Shown: positions 18,695 to 28,477, numbered from the stretch's first letter. The stretch is 64,000 nt of DNA from Candidatus Mediterraneibacter quadrami (GCA_019120575.1 DWUU01000024.1:36769-100768); one strand, 5' to 3'. Translations and numbers: made by a program. The notes: generated by a model from the letters alone, not told the origin.

Positions 18695-20617
18695 TCAGAC
18701 ATCCAGTTCCGCCTCTGTCGCATTTTCATAGATAAACGCGCGCCTCGGCGGGACCTCTGTGCCCATGAGCATCTCTGTCACGCTGGAGGCCATTCTGGCA
18801 TCCTCGATCTCAACCAGCTTCAGAAGCCGGCGCTCCGGATCCAGCGTAGTCTCCCAGAGCTGCTCTGCATCCATCTCGCCCAGACCTTTATAGCGCTGAA
18901 GCGTGAACGGCCCGGTATGATTCTTCCGGTAGCGTTCCAGCGCCTTATCGTCATAGAGGTACTCTTCCTCTCCGTTCTTCGGCATGGCCTTATAGAGCGG
19001 CGGCATGGCGATATAGACATGTCCCTCATAGATCAGCTCCGGCATAAACCGGTAGAACAGGGTCAGGAGCAGGGTGGAAATGTGGGCGCCGTCCACGTCC
19101 GCATCCGCCATGATAATGATCTTGTCGTAGCGGAGCTTCGTGATGTCGAAATCATTGCCGTATCCTTCGGAAAATCCGCATCCAAATGCATTGATCATCG
19201 TCTTGATCTCTGCGTTTGCAAGGATTTTGTCGATGCTTGCCTTCTCCACATTGAGGATCTTTCCGCGGATTGGAAGGATCGCCTGATAGTTCCGGTCCCG
19301 CGCCGTCTTGGCCGAACCGCCGGCGGAGTCACCCTCTACAATGAAGATCTCGCATTTCTTCGGATCGCGGCTCTCACAGTTGGCCAGTTTGCCGTTGCTG
19401 TCGAAGGAATATTTCTGCTTCGTCAGCAGATTGGTCTTCGCCTTCTCTTCCGTCTTCCGGATCTTCGCCGCTTTCTCCGCACTGGAGAGCACCGTCTTCA
19501 GCGTGTCCAGATTCCGGTCGAAATACCGGACGATTTCATCGCCGGACACTTTGCCAACCGCCTTCGCCGCGTCCGGGTTGTCCAGCTTGGTCTTCGTCTG
19601 CCCCTCAAACCGGGGATCCGGATGTTTGATCGAGATAATCGCAGTCATTCCGTTCCGGATATCCGCGCCGGTGAAATTTGCATCCTTTTCCTTCAGGATG
19701 CCAAGTTCCCGGGCATACTGGTTCATTACCGTTGTAAATGTGGTCTTGAATCCGGTCAGATGCGTGCCGCCCTCAGCGTTGTAGATATTGTTGCAGAAGC
19801 CGAGGACGTTCTCGTGGAATTCATTGACATACTGGAACGCCGCTTCCACTTCGATACCGTCTGCCGTGCCTTTAAAATAGACCGGCTCGTGCAGCGTATC
19901 TTTCTTCTTATTCAAATCTCTGATAAATCCCAGGATCCCATCCGGCTCATGGTACTCGATATGCTCCGGCTGTTCCAGGCGCTTATCGTCAAAAACGATC
20001 TTCAGCTCCGGATTCAGGTACGCCGTCTCGTGCAGCCGGCTCTTCACTTCCTCCGCACGGAACTTCGTTTTCTCAAAGATCGTATCGTCTGGGAGGAAGT
20101 TGATCGTCGTCCCGGTCTTTTTCGTTTTCCCGATCGTGGGCAGCAGACCCTTTTCCAGTTCAACCACCGGAATCCCCCGCTCATACCGGTCATGATGGAT
20201 GTATCCTTCCCGGCTGATCCGGACGTCCATATAAGCGGACAGCGCATTCACCACAGAGGAACCAACGCCGTGAAGTCCGCCGCTTGTCTTATAGGCTGCA
20301 TCATCGAACTTTCCGCCTGCATGGAGTGTGGTAAATACAAGTCTGGCAGCTGACACTCCTTTTTCATGCATGCCCACCGGCACCCCGCGCCCGTTGTCAG
20401 AAACCGTTGCAGACCCGTCTTTTTCAAGCGTCACATGGATCTCCGAACAATAACCGGCCAGATGCTCATCCACCGCATTATCCACGATCTCATAGATCAG
20501 ATGGTTCAGTCCTTTTGTGGAAACGCTTCCGATATACATTCCCGGACGTTTCCGGACGGCTTCCAGCCCTTCCAGCACCGTGATGCTTCCGGCATCATAT
20601 GTATTCTTCCCTGCCAT
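18695..20617 (-). CDS. parE: Type II topoisomerase ATPase subunit B (ParE/GyrB family)
   Basis: ATPase and TOPRIM subunit. The 640-aa protein contains the GHKL ATPase (EIVDNAVDEHLAGYC, DNGRGVPVG, GGLHGVGSSVVNAL), the transducer domain, and the TOPRIM residues EGDSAGGSAKTARDR and ADADVDGAHISTLLL. The C-terminal YKGLGEMDAEQLWETT is typical. It has no GyrB-type insertion and is paired with a ParC-like partner away from recF/gyrB, so topoisomerase IV is favoured. The start is an ATG at 20617 behind GAAAGGAAG. A palindrome lies within its promoter. Confidence 0.9.
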   Translation of the reverse strand: MAGKNTYDAGSITVLEGLEAVRKRPGMYIGSVSTKGLNHLIYEIVDNAVDEHLAGYCSEIHVTLEKDGSATVSDNGRGVPVGMHEKGVSAARLVFTTLHAGGKFDDAAYKTSGGLHGVGSSVVNALSAYMDVRISREGYIHHDRYERGIPVVELEKGLLPTIGKTKKTGTTINFLPDDTIFEKTKFRAEEVKSRLHETAYLNPELKIVFDDKRLEQPEHIEYHEPDGILGFIRDLNKKKDTLHEPVYFKGTADGIEVEAAFQYVNEFHENVLGFCNNIYNAEGGTHLTGFKTTFTTVMNQYARELGILKEKDANFTGADIRNGMTAIISIKHPDPRFEGQTKTKLDNPDAAKAVGKVSGDEIVRYFDRNLDTLKTVLSSAEKAAKIRKTEEKAKTNLLTKQKYSFDSNGKLANCESRDPKKCEIFIVEGDSAGGSAKTARDRNYQAILPIRGKILNVEKASIDKILANAEIKTMINAFGCGFSEGYGNDFDITKLRYDKIIIMADADVDGAHISTLLLTLFYRFMPELIYEGHVYIAMPPLYKAMPKNGEEEYLYDDKALERYRKNHTGPFTLQRYKGLGEMDAEQLWETTLDPERRLLKLVEIEDARMASSVTEMLMGTEVPPRRAFIYENATEAELDV

Positions 20618-20681
20618 TTACATTCTTCCTTTCGTTCTTCTACAAGTCCTGCCTGCAGAAATGCAGAACAATCCATCTGAT

Positions 20682-20711
20682 ACTATACCACAAGCAGTTG
20701 TGGTTTTTCAA
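20682..20711 (-). promoter_or_regulatory. Predicted parE-parC promoter with palindromic spacer
   Basis: Minus strand -35 TTGAAA and -10 TATAGT are 18 bp apart. The spacer is a palindrome, CCACAACTGCTTGTGG (arms CCACAA/TTGTGG). The -35 overlaps the spoIIP stop codon. The palindrome may be an operator or may serve as a spoIIP terminator stem. Confidence 0.55.
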
Positions 20712-21901
20712 CTTGAAATAAGTACATCATACAGCAGTTCGGCAAGCGGCTCCATGGCATTTTTCATCTCTTCCACCGTATTCGTCTGCGCCCCTGCCTC
20801 CACCAGAAGCGTCTTCGGCAGAAGATGCATATTGTAACGGTAGGCTTTCAGATAAATATGCCGTGTAAATCCCGGATAGTACTTCTCCGCGGCAAGCTGC
20901 ATCTGCAGCGAAAAGGCAAGATTATCCTGAATATACGGATTTTTAAGATAGTCGATATCCCCGTTTGTCCTGGATCTGCTCAGTCCGTTGAAAAACATGA
21001 TCTTTGCCGTCGGCTTACTGTTAATCTCCGTGACCAGATGCGTACCCCTGGCAACCCCGTCCCGGTGAAGGTCGATCAGTACTTCAACGGACGGATGATC
21101 CTCCAGGATCTTTTCCACAGCCTCCCCCGCATATTCATAGGCCTTGCTCCGGTCAAGCTTTCCGCCGATCATATCATATACGCCTGTATCATGGATGGTT
21201 TCAATCCCTTTTTCATTCAGAAGTTCTGCCAGGTACGCCCCCACGCCCACAATACTTTCCGACGGATCTCTGGATTTTGAATCCGCAAACGTCTCCTGCG
21301 AATGGGTATGATAGATCAGAACCTTCGGGCCTTCTGTTTCTGTATCAATCTTCATACTCCTGCCAAGCAGGTCATCTGCATCAAGCTGGTCCGGACCGGT
21401 CACGGTGGAACTGTCCACCGTATAAAAATGCTCCAGAAGGTATTCATAATCCCGCAGTTTTTCAATGGAAATATCTGTTCCTGATACAGCCGGGGCGTCT
21501 GTTTTGTCCGAATGTTCTTCTTCCGGGATCTCGTCCGCCGCTTCGCCTTCTGAGCCCTGACCGTCCGCGGATACCTGTGCGTCCAGGATCCATGCCACCG
21601 TGTCTTCATCTTCCAGGACGGACTCCTGCCGGCTGTGCGTTTCAGCATAATCTACAAGGGGGATCCATTCAAGCGCCCGGTCCCGGACCCAGCTTCCCGG
21701 GTTCTCTTCGCCGGATCGTTCCGCCCGTTCCAGCACCGGAAGATACAGCTGCAGGGCCTGCTCCTGTAGCCATCCGTGCAGCCTGTACACCCGGCCCTCT
21801 CCGCCCGCCGCCAGACAGGTCCACAGAATCAGCAGCGCGGCGGATACTGCCGCCGCAGCCGCTTTCGTCTGTCTGGTGTTTGTCCTTATTGCATGCTTCA
21901 T
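20708..21901 (-). CDS. spoIIP: Stage II sporulation protein P (SpoIIP)
   Basis: Peptidoglycan amidase/endopeptidase that, with SpoIID and SpoIIM, drives engulfment of the forespore. The 397-aa protein has an N-terminal membrane anchor at about residues 14-32 (AAAAAVSAALLILWTCLAAG) and a low-complexity acidic middle. The C-terminal SpoIIP domain carries the zinc-binding region: KVLIYHTHSQETFAD, LIDLHRDGVARG and LLVEAGAQTNTVEEM. It follows gpr by 59 bp, the order seen in B. subtilis (rpsT-gpr-spoIIP). Confidence 0.96.
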   Translation of the reverse strand: MKHAIRTNTRQTKAAAAAVSAALLILWTCLAAGGEGRVYRLHGWLQEQALQLYLPVLERAERSGEENPGSWVRDRALEWIPLVDYAETHSRQESVLEDEDTVAWILDAQVSADGQGSEGEAADEIPEEEHSDKTDAPAVSGTDISIEKLRDYEYLLEHFYTVDSSTVTGPDQLDADDLLGRSMKIDTETEGPKVLIYHTHSQETFADSKSRDPSESIVGVGAYLAELLNEKGIETIHDTGVYDMIGGKLDRSKAYEYAGEAVEKILEDHPSVEVLIDLHRDGVARGTHLVTEINSKPTAKIMFFNGLSRSRTNGDIDYLKNPYIQDNLAFSLQMQLAAEKYYPGFTRHIYLKAYRYNMHLLPKTLLVEAGAQTNTVEEMKNAMEPLAELLYDVLISS

Positions 21902-21960
21902 ACAGCGGCAGCATCCCCTTCCCGCATATTCTCTGATATTGTATGCGGCGGATCCCGGGA

Positions 21961-22959
21961 TTATGCCTCAGCCGCATCCGTCTCCCGCCCGGCGGCAGAG
22001 AAAACCCGGTTCAGCGCCTCCGCTATCGTATGGCTGATCTGATGAATCATCTCGTCCACGTCTTTGGGCGCAACAAACATTCCGTTGAGATGCGGCGCGA
22101 TGTGTTCTTTTACAAATTCATACTTTTCAGCCGGACTGTAGGAACGGAGGACTTCACCTGCGCCTTTTAAAGAATCCGAGGATTCCAGTGCGGAGATAAA
22201 ATTTTCCATTGTGTCATTTACGATTGTCGCCGCATCGACCACTGTCGGCACGCCGATGCCGATTACCGGGACCCCCAGTGTCTTTTCCGTAAGACCACAC
22301 CGGTGGTTCCCCACGCCGGAACCTGGATGGATCCCTGTATCCGCAATCTGCACGGTGCGGTTCAGCCTTCTGCAGCTGCGGGCGGCCAGAGCGTCTATTG
22401 CGATGACAAGATCCGGGTGTGTCTCATTTACAATCCCCCTTACGATCTCCGTACTCTCCATTCCTGTCTGTCCCATGACTCCCGGAACAATAGCGCTGAC
22501 CACATTTACATGGTCTTCCCCCATCGCATACTTCCCGTACTCTCTGATAATATGTCTTGTCACATTCAGATGACCGGCCACACACGGGCCAAGTGCATCC
22601 GGCGTCACCGCCCGGTTTCCGAGTCCTGCCACAAGAACCGAAAGATCCTTCTCATTTCTCCCCGTATTCCGACGGATCAGTTCCCGGATATAACCACTCA
22701 GTCTGTCTGCAATATCCTGCTGCATCGCTTCGTCCGGCAGCGCCAGATTCGGGGTTTCAAGCGTCAGATAGCATCCCGCGGGCTTTCCCATCGCTTTCGC
22801 ACCGTTCTCCGTCCGGATCTCCACCCGCGTGACCCGGATCTCTTTTTCTTCATCATACTCTTCTTTCAGCACCACGCCCTGGATCTCCACATTATCTGCT
22901 TCGAACCTCTCCCGCTCTTCAAGCGCCAGATCCGTCCGCACGCTGTAATTTCTAATCAT
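21961..22959 (-). CDS. gpr: Germination protease Gpr (spore endopeptidase)
   Basis: Aspartic-type protease that degrades small acid-soluble spore proteins at germination; made as a zymogen in the forespore. The 332-aa protein shows NYSVRTDLALEERERF near the N-terminus (pro-region), VLVAGLGNRAVTPDALGP, and VIAIDALAARSCRRLNRTVQIADTGIHPGSGVGNHR, all characteristic. I prefer the ATG at 22959 (MIRNYSV), seven bases from GGAGG; the track's TTG is only one base from it. Divergent from rpsT, upstream of spoIIP. Confidence 0.95.
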   Translation of the reverse strand: MIRNYSVRTDLALEERERFEADNVEIQGVVLKEEYDEEKEIRVTRVEIRTENGAKAMGKPAGCYLTLETPNLALPDEAMQQDIADRLSGYIRELIRRNTGRNEKDLSVLVAGLGNRAVTPDALGPCVAGHLNVTRHIIREYGKYAMGEDHVNVVSAIVPGVMGQTGMESTEIVRGIVNETHPDLVIAIDALAARSCRRLNRTVQIADTGIHPGSGVGNHRCGLTEKTLGVPVIGIGVPTVVDAATIVNDTMENFISALESSDSLKGAGEVLRSYSPAEKYEFVKEHIAPHLNGMFVAPKDVDEMIHQISHTIAEALNRVFSAAGRETDAAEA

Positions 22960-23023
22960 CGTCAATCCTCCCGCTCATCGTTTCATACAGTGCTATTTTT
23001 TGCAGGATTTCTCAAATTATGTA

Positions 23024-23052
23024 TTGACATCACCAGAGCATTGTCATAAAAT
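23024..23052 (+). promoter_or_regulatory. Predicted SigA promoter of rpsT
   Basis: Consensus -35 TTGACA, 17-bp spacer, -10 TAAAAT on the plus strand. It is followed by a leader of about 90 nt with a two-part stem (GTTCC/GGAAC outer arms and CGGA/TCCG inside). Confidence 0.7.
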
Positions 23053-23146
23053 GAATGAGTATGTTCCAGCGGAGCGTCCGTGTCCGAATCTGCCGGAACA
23101 CATGAACACTATTTGAAAATTCATGTCATATTTGGAGGTGTACAGA

Positions 23147-23410
23147 TTGGCTAACATTAAGTCTGCTAAGAAAAGAATTTTAGTAAACGAGACAAAGGCT
23201 GCAAGAAATAAAGCAATCAAGTCTAAAGTGAAAACTGCCGTAAAGAAAGTTGACGCAGCAATCGCGGCAAAAGACGCTGAGGCAGCTAAGACTGCTCTTC
23301 ATGCAGCGATCGTGGAGATTTCAAAAGCCGGAACAAAAGGTGTTTACCACAAGAGAACGGTTTCCAGAAAGATCTCCCGTCTGTCCAAAGCTGTAAACAG
23401 CATTGCTTAA
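23147..23410 (+). CDS. rpsT: 30S ribosomal protein S20
   Basis: Small-subunit protein of 87 aa, Lys/Ala-rich as usual (ANIKSAKKRILVNETKAARNKAIKSKVKTAVKK). The start is a TTG at 23147 with GGAGGTG eight bases upstream. The track's ATG at 23123 would place the ribosome site inside the gene and add eight non-family residues. E. coli rpsT also uses a TTG start and is autoregulated. Divergent from gpr and convergent with a MATE gene, whose 3' end shares the terminator. Confidence 0.97.
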   Translation: MANIKSAKKRILVNETKAARNKAIKSKVKTAVKKVDAAIAAKDAEAAKTALHAAIVEISKAGTKGVYHKRTVSRKISRLSKAVNSIA

Positions 23411-23436
23411 TCATAGAAGATCATATAAAAAATACA

Positions 23437-23466
23437 GAGGCATCCGCACCGTCAGGCGGATGCCTC
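23437..23466 (+). terminator. Intrinsic terminator of rpsT, overlapping the 3' end of the MATE gene
   Basis: Eleven-pair stem GAGGCATCCGC/GCGGATGCCTC with an 8-base loop, followed by TTTT on the plus strand. The last codons and the TGA of the MATE gene lie in the stem and loop, so the two convergent genes share it. Confidence 0.8.
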
Positions 23467-24822
23467 TTTTAATGCCGGCCACACCGTGAACATCATGGTT
23501 ACAAAGCAGGCCGTTCCTCCGATCACATTGGACACCGGCTCCGCCCAGAACACGCCGTCCGTTCCCAGATTTCCGATCAGCGGCAGAAGAACCGTCAGAG
23601 GCACTACAATAATGACTTTCCTGAACAGGGAGAAAAATACCGCCTGCTTCGGCCGGTTCAGCGCCACATAGGTGGACTGGCCCACAAACTGCAGGGCCAT
23701 CATAAAGAATCCGCAGAAATAGATCTGCATGGCAGGGATCCCCCCTGTGATCAGCTCCTGTTCCTGCGTAAACAGATGCAGGAAAAACCGTGGTTCCACA
23801 AAGACAACCGCCCACACGACCAGGGAAAACCCGATCCCGACCGCTGTGATGAAGCGGATCGCGGTCCGCACTCTTCTGTAGCACCCGGCGCCGTAATTAT
23901 AGCCCATGACCGGCTGCGCTCCGGAAGTCAGTCCGTTCAGAGGGAGGCTGGCAATCTCCCGCACGGAATTGATCACAGTCATAATCCCCACATAAATATC
24001 CCCGCCAATTCTGGCAAGAACCGCATTGCACACGATCTGCACAGTTCCGTTTGTAACCGACATCACGAATCCGGAAGTCCCGAGAAAGGTAATCTCTTTC
24101 ACCAGCGAAAGCCTGATCTTCATAGATTCCCGGGTCAGTTTAAACAGCGCCTTCTTCCCGGTAAGGAAACAGAACACCCACACTGCGGACGCTCCCTGGG
24201 AGATGACCGTGGCGATGGCAGCCCCCTGCACGCCCATATCGAATCCGAAGATCAGAACCGGATCAAGAATGATATTCATGACTGCGCCGAGCAGCACTGT
24301 CATCATTCCCATTTTCCCGAAGCCCTGTGCATTGATAAAATTGTTCATTCCAAGACTCGTCATGACAAAAACCGTTCCAAGCAGATAAATCGTCAGATAT
24401 GCATCTGCATAGCGGAATGTCGCCTCACTCGCGCCGAACAGATAGAGAACCGGCTCTTTGAAGAACAGGAACAGAACCATCAGGGTCGCGCCGGTCAGCA
24501 GAAGCATGGAAAATGAATTGCCCATTACTTTCTGCGCACGGTCGTCCCGGTGCCCGCCCCGTGCAATGGAACAGAGCGGCGCCCCGCCCATTCCGAACAG
24601 ATTGGCGAAAGCGGAAATAATCGTGATGACCGGAAGGCACAGGCCGATGCCGGTAAGGGCCTGGGCCGACGCGTGGGGCAGATGTCCGATATAGATCCGG
24701 TCCACTACGCTGTAGAGCACATTGATAAGCTGTGCCAGCGTCATGGGCGCGGCCAGGCTCAGTATATGCCGCACCACGCTGCCTTTGCTGAAATCATTTC
24801 TTTCTTCTGTCTCTGCACTCAT
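23452..24822 (-). CDS. MATE family efflux transporter
   Basis: Cation-coupled multidrug/toxin exporter of the inner membrane. The 456-aa length and about 12 hydrophobic segments are standard. Recognisable MATE features are SLAAPMTLAQLINVLYSVVDRIYIGHL near the N-terminus and FANLFGMGGAPLCSIARGGH, repeated in the second half as NGLTSGAQPVMGYNYGAG. The closest general type is the DinF/NorM-like group common in Lachnospiraceae. Substrate unknown. Transcribed alone, convergent with rpsT. Confidence 0.9.
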   Translation of the reverse strand: MSAETEERNDFSKGSVVRHILSLAAPMTLAQLINVLYSVVDRIYIGHLPHASAQALTGIGLCLPVITIISAFANLFGMGGAPLCSIARGGHRDDRAQKVMGNSFSMLLLTGATLMVLFLFFKEPVLYLFGASEATFRYADAYLTIYLLGTVFVMTSLGMNNFINAQGFGKMGMMTVLLGAVMNIILDPVLIFGFDMGVQGAAIATVISQGASAVWVFCFLTGKKALFKLTRESMKIRLSLVKEITFLGTSGFVMSVTNGTVQIVCNAVLARIGGDIYVGIMTVINSVREIASLPLNGLTSGAQPVMGYNYGAGCYRRVRTAIRFITAVGIGFSLVVWAVVFVEPRFFLHLFTQEQELITGGIPAMQIYFCGFFMMALQFVGQSTYVALNRPKQAVFFSLFRKVIIVVPLTVLLPLIGNLGTDGVFWAEPVSNVIGGTACFVTMMFTVWPALKEASA

Positions 24823-24876
24823 TTCCCGATCTCCTTCCCCGCTTTGCCGGACGCTGACAGTCCGGACGGATGACGA

Positions 24877-24904
24877 AACGCCCGGCAGAAATCTGCCGGG
24901 CGTT
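24877..24904 (-). terminator. Intrinsic terminator of ilvN-ilvC
   Basis: Perfect 13-pair stem AACGCCCGGCAGA/TCTGCCGGGCGTT about 30 bp after the ilvC stop, followed on the minus strand by TCGTC. The T-run is poor but the stem is very strong. Confidence 0.65.
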
Positions 24905-24932
24905 CCGCCGCTTACCTATTGTATGACGAATA

Positions 24933-25964
<1,032 letters not shown>

Positions 25965-25972
25965 CTAAAAAT

Positions 25973-26470
25973 TTAAAAATATGCTACATCCTTGCTTCCT
26001 CTGGAAAGACCTGTGATGCCGGTCCTTGCCAGCTCCAGTATCTCATATCCTTTCAGAAGATTCAGGAATGCTTCAAGTTTGTTCTGTGTACCGGTAAGCT
26101 CAACGATCAGGGAATCCTCCTCCACGTCAACGATCTTCGCACGGAACACATCCGCCACAGAGATGATCTCTCCCCGCTGAGATGCATTTGCACGGAGCTT
26201 GACCATGATCAGCTCGCGGCATACAGATTCTTCGTCCTTAAGCACCTTGATCGCCACCACATCCTCCAGCTTGCGGACCTGCTTCTCGATCTGCGAGAGG
26301 ATCAGCTCGTCTCCGGAAGAAACAACGGTGATGCGGGTGAATCTCGGGTCTGCCGTCATACCCGCCGTGATACTGTCAATGCTGTATCCGCGGCGGCTGA
26401 ACAGTCCCGCGATCCGGCTCAGGACTCCGGGATTATTGTCTACAAGTAAGGAAAACACCTGTTTTCTCAT
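25973..26470 (-). CDS. ilvN: Acetolactate synthase small (regulatory) subunit IlvN/IlvH
   Basis: Valine-sensing regulatory subunit of acetolactate synthase. The 165-aa protein begins with an ACT domain (QVFSLLVDNNPGVLSRIAGLFSRRGYSIDSITAG) and has the usual C-terminal half ending in LARTGITGLSRG. The catalytic subunit gene ilvB is not next to it in this window, so the partner must be encoded elsewhere. First gene of ilvN-ilvC, behind a consensus promoter and a leader hairpin. Confidence 0.95.
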   Translation of the reverse strand: MRKQVFSLLVDNNPGVLSRIAGLFSRRGYSIDSITAGMTADPRFTRITVVSSGDELILSQIEKQVRKLEDVVAIKVLKDEESVCRELIMVKLRANASQRGEIISVADVFRAKIVDVEEDSLIVELTGTQNKLEAFLNLLKGYEILELARTGITGLSRGSKDVAYF

Positions 26471-26493
26471 TCTATATTACTCCTTCCCGTCCT

Positions 26494-26519
26494 CAAAAAC
26501 AGATTGCGCTCTGTTTTTG
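26494..26519 (-). promoter_or_regulatory. Leader hairpin of ilvN-ilvC
   Basis: Perfect 10-pair stem CAAAAACAGA/TCTGTTTTTG with a six-base loop, positioned right after the predicted promoter. The T-rich 3' arm leads into GAGGACGGG, then the ribosome site. It could be an attenuator or an mRNA stabiliser; no leader peptide with branched-chain codons was seen. Confidence 0.5.
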
Positions 26520-26527
26520 TCTTATTT

Positions 26528-26556
26528 ATATTACCAATTAGGAGGGCCTTTGTCAA
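26528..26556 (-). promoter_or_regulatory. Predicted SigA promoter of ilvN-ilvC
   Basis: Minus strand -35 TTGACA, 17-bp spacer, -10 TAATAT. Confidence 0.7.
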
Positions 26557-26576
26557 TACCTTTTCCTCCGCCCTTT

Positions 26577-26912
26577 TCATTCCGTCCGCTCAAAATGCCT
26601 GCCAACCCCGGCCAGAAGACGTGCAAAATAAAAACAAAGTTCCGGATCTGCGCCCGGATGCTCTTTCCGGATGTCATAATGCTGAACACCGATAAACATC
26701 CTGTGGGAAGCCGTCCAGTCTCTTTCCAGAACAGGAAAGAGATCCTCCCCGTCTTCGCTTCCTACATAAAAATAGATCTCAATATTATTTTTCATCGCGT
26801 CGAAACAATGATAAAAATATGGAAGGCTGTCCCCTTCCACTCCCCGGATAAACGCTGTCAGACGTTCAAGCTCACCCCGTAATTCCTGCAGTTCCTCTTT
26901 TTCCATTTTCAT
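26577..26912 (-). CDS. Uncharacterised 111-aa protein
   Basis: Not recognised. It begins with a charged helix (MEKEELQELRGELERLTAFIRG) and continues as a mixed alpha/beta soluble protein rich in aromatic residues, including YFYHCFDAMKNNIEIYFYVG and HRMFIGVQHYDI. No signal peptide or membrane segment is seen. A GGAGG motif lies nine bases before the first ATG, supporting expression. It stands between the ilvN promoter and tRNA-Thr on the minus strand. The base composition resembles its neighbours. Confidence 0.6.
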   Translation of the reverse strand: MKMEKEELQELRGELERLTAFIRGVEGDSLPYFYHCFDAMKNNIEIYFYVGSEDGEDLFPVLERDWTASHRMFIGVQHYDIRKEHPGADPELCFYFARLLAGVGRHFERTE

Positions 26913-27018
26913 TTTCTTTTTCCTCCGGCCCGTGCAGGAAACACCACATTGTAATGAGAAAGTATATCATACCATGACCGCCGCATATGAAAATGACAGA
27001 TATCATTGCATTTTTCTC

Positions 27019-27048
27019 TTGACAATTCATAAATTGTTGGTGTATATT
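27019..27048 (+). promoter_or_regulatory. Predicted promoter of tRNA-Thr
   Basis: Plus strand -35 TTGACA, 18-bp spacer, -10 TATATT, about 30 bp before the tRNA. Confidence 0.65.
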
Positions 27049-27078
27049 AATGCTTGCGTGTTAAAGCATACGCAATAA

Positions 27079-27151
27079 GCTGTCTTGGCGCAGTCGGTAG
27101 CGCGTCGCCTTGGTAAGGCGGAGGCCGGGGGTTCAAGTCCCCTAGACAGCT
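27079..27151 (+). tRNA. tRNA-Thr (anticodon GGT)
   Basis: Complete cloverleaf: 7-bp acceptor GCTGTCT/AGACAGC, D arm GCGC...GCGC, anticodon stem around the loop TTGGTAA (anticodon GGT), and T arm GGGGGTTCAAGTCCCCT. CCA is not encoded. A T-rich tract follows directly and may end transcription. Convergent with dtd. Confidence 0.95.
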
Positions 27152-27167
27152 TTATTTTTTTGTCCTT

Positions 27168-27614
27168 TTACAACTGATCCGAATCAAGAATGATGGTAAA
27201 AGGGCCGTCATTTACAAGGCACACAGCCATATCCGCCCCAAACACACCAGTCTGTACCTCAGGTACAGACTTTTTGCATTCCCGGATCACATACTCATAA
27301 AGCGCTTCCGCTTTCTCCGGGGAGCCGGCCTCGATAAAACTGGGCCGGTTTCCCTTTTTACAGTTTGCATATAAAGTAAACTGGGACACAAGGAGCAGGC
27401 TTCCGTTTACATCCGCAAGGGACAGATTGGTCTTCCCGTTCTCATCTTCAAAGATACGAAGCCCTGTCATTTTCCGGATCATTTTGTCAGCAACCTGTTC
27501 CGTATCGTTCTCAGAGACGCCGATCAGTACAAGAAACCCTTTTTCGATCTCTCCCGTTACATTTTCCTCTACTGTTACGGATGCATGTTTTACCCGCTGG
27601 ATCACAAATCTCAT
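27168..27614 (-). CDS. dtd: D-aminoacyl-tRNA deacylase
   Basis: Removes D-amino acids, and glycine mischarged on tRNA-Ala, from tRNAs. The 148-aa protein has the N-terminal [16 protein letters not shown] and the active-site motif [20 protein letters not shown]. The second family motif reads NDGPFTI, where most members have NxGPVT, so a Val-to-Phe change sits in the cross-subunit motif. Its ATG overlaps the stop of the CPBP gene by 4 bp. Last gene of the cysE-to-dtd operon. Confidence 0.95.
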   Translation of the reverse strand: MRFVIQRVKHASVTVEENVTGEIEKGFLVLIGVSENDTEQVADKMIRKMTGLRIFEDENGKTNLSLADVNGSLLLVSQFTLYANCKKGNRPSFIEAGSPEKAEALYEYVIRECKKSVPEVQTGVFGADMAVCLVNDGPFTIILDSDQL

Positions 27615-28477
27615 GGTTCATTCCTCTCTTCTGTGTGTTCGACGTTTCTCTTCTCTCCGACCCCGTAATGAATCAGTACCAGCAGTATCGCGGTAAGCGG
27701 GACGCAGCCGTAGATCAGCATCATCTGGACGATCTCCGGAAGGATCATTGACTCAAGTTCCACGCCGAGCGTGCCGAAGAAATTAAACAATGCATGGACC
27801 ATAACCGGAATGACCAGACTGCTGTAGCGCTCCGCCAGATAGCCGAGCAGGACGCCGATGCAGAATGCATAGATTCCCTGGACCAGATTGCCGTGATAGA
27901 TCCCGAACAGAACCGCCTGGATCAGATTGGCCGCCCAGAACCGTGCACCGCCCTTTTTCAGATAGTGAAGAATCAGGCCGCGGAACACCGTCTCTTCAAC
28001 CAGCGGCGGAAGGATCACTACCGCGAAGACCCATGTAAGAGAATAATCCGTTAATCCGGCGGATTCCACCATCTCCTCGTATGCCGCTACAGTTTCCGGA
28101 AGCATGAAGGCCAGAAATCCGATAATAATCGAAACGGCATGCTGTACTGCATAGGCTAGAACGAGCGTCCACAGAATCCCTGCAGGCGTGATCTTCTTTG
28201 TCTGGGCTCTGGCAAAGGAAGCCGCGCCGTCTCTTCTGACCACTTCAAGCCAGTACCACAGGATAAAGGCAACAGCCGGAACCGTATATATGACACAGGA
28301 AACCAGATTCATATGATCAAGCAGGAACCAGTAGCCTGCCGAAAGACCTTCGCCCCCTCTTAGAAACAGGCCGAACAGGCTGACCACCGCCGCCAGCACG
28401 ATCGAGCCGCCGTAAAGCAGTATCAGCATCAGTACGAAAACCGATGCAGCCAACAGGTAATTTACATGTTTTTTCAT
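27611..28477 (-). CDS. CPBP family intramembrane metalloprotease
   Basis: Membrane protein of the CAAX-protease/bacteriocin-processing family. The 288-aa protein has about eight hydrophobic segments. Its catalytic motifs are complete: [12 protein letters not shown] (EExxxR), [17 protein letters not shown] (FxxxH) and [13 protein letters not shown] (HxxxN/B). The start is taken at the ATG 28477 (MKKHVNYLL); the track's longer start overlaps sigH. It sits between sigH and dtd, where B. subtilis has no such gene. Substrate unknown. Confidence 0.85.
   Translation of the reverse strand: MKKHVNYLLAASVFVLMLILLYGGSIVLAAVVSLFGLFLRGGEGLSAGYWFLLDHMNLVSCVIYTVPAVAFILWYWLEVVRRDGAASFARAQTKKITPAGILWTLVLAYAVQHAVSIIIGFLAFMLPETVAAYEEMVESAGLTDYSLTWVFAVVILPPLVEETVFRGLILHYLKKGGARFWAANLIQAVLFGIYHGNLVQGIYAFCIGVLLGYLAERYSSLVIPVMVHALFNFFGTLGVELESMILPEIVQMMLIYGCVPLTAILLVLIHYGVGEKRNVEHTEERNEP

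Noticed and set aside
20366-20837. Plus-strand ORFs across the spoIIP-parE junction
   Set aside because: Shadows of parE and spoIIP; they span a promoter and contain no conserved domain.
22966-23010. SigG-type promoter for gpr
   Set aside because: Expected from biology, but I could not identify convincing -35 and -10 elements on the minus strand here.
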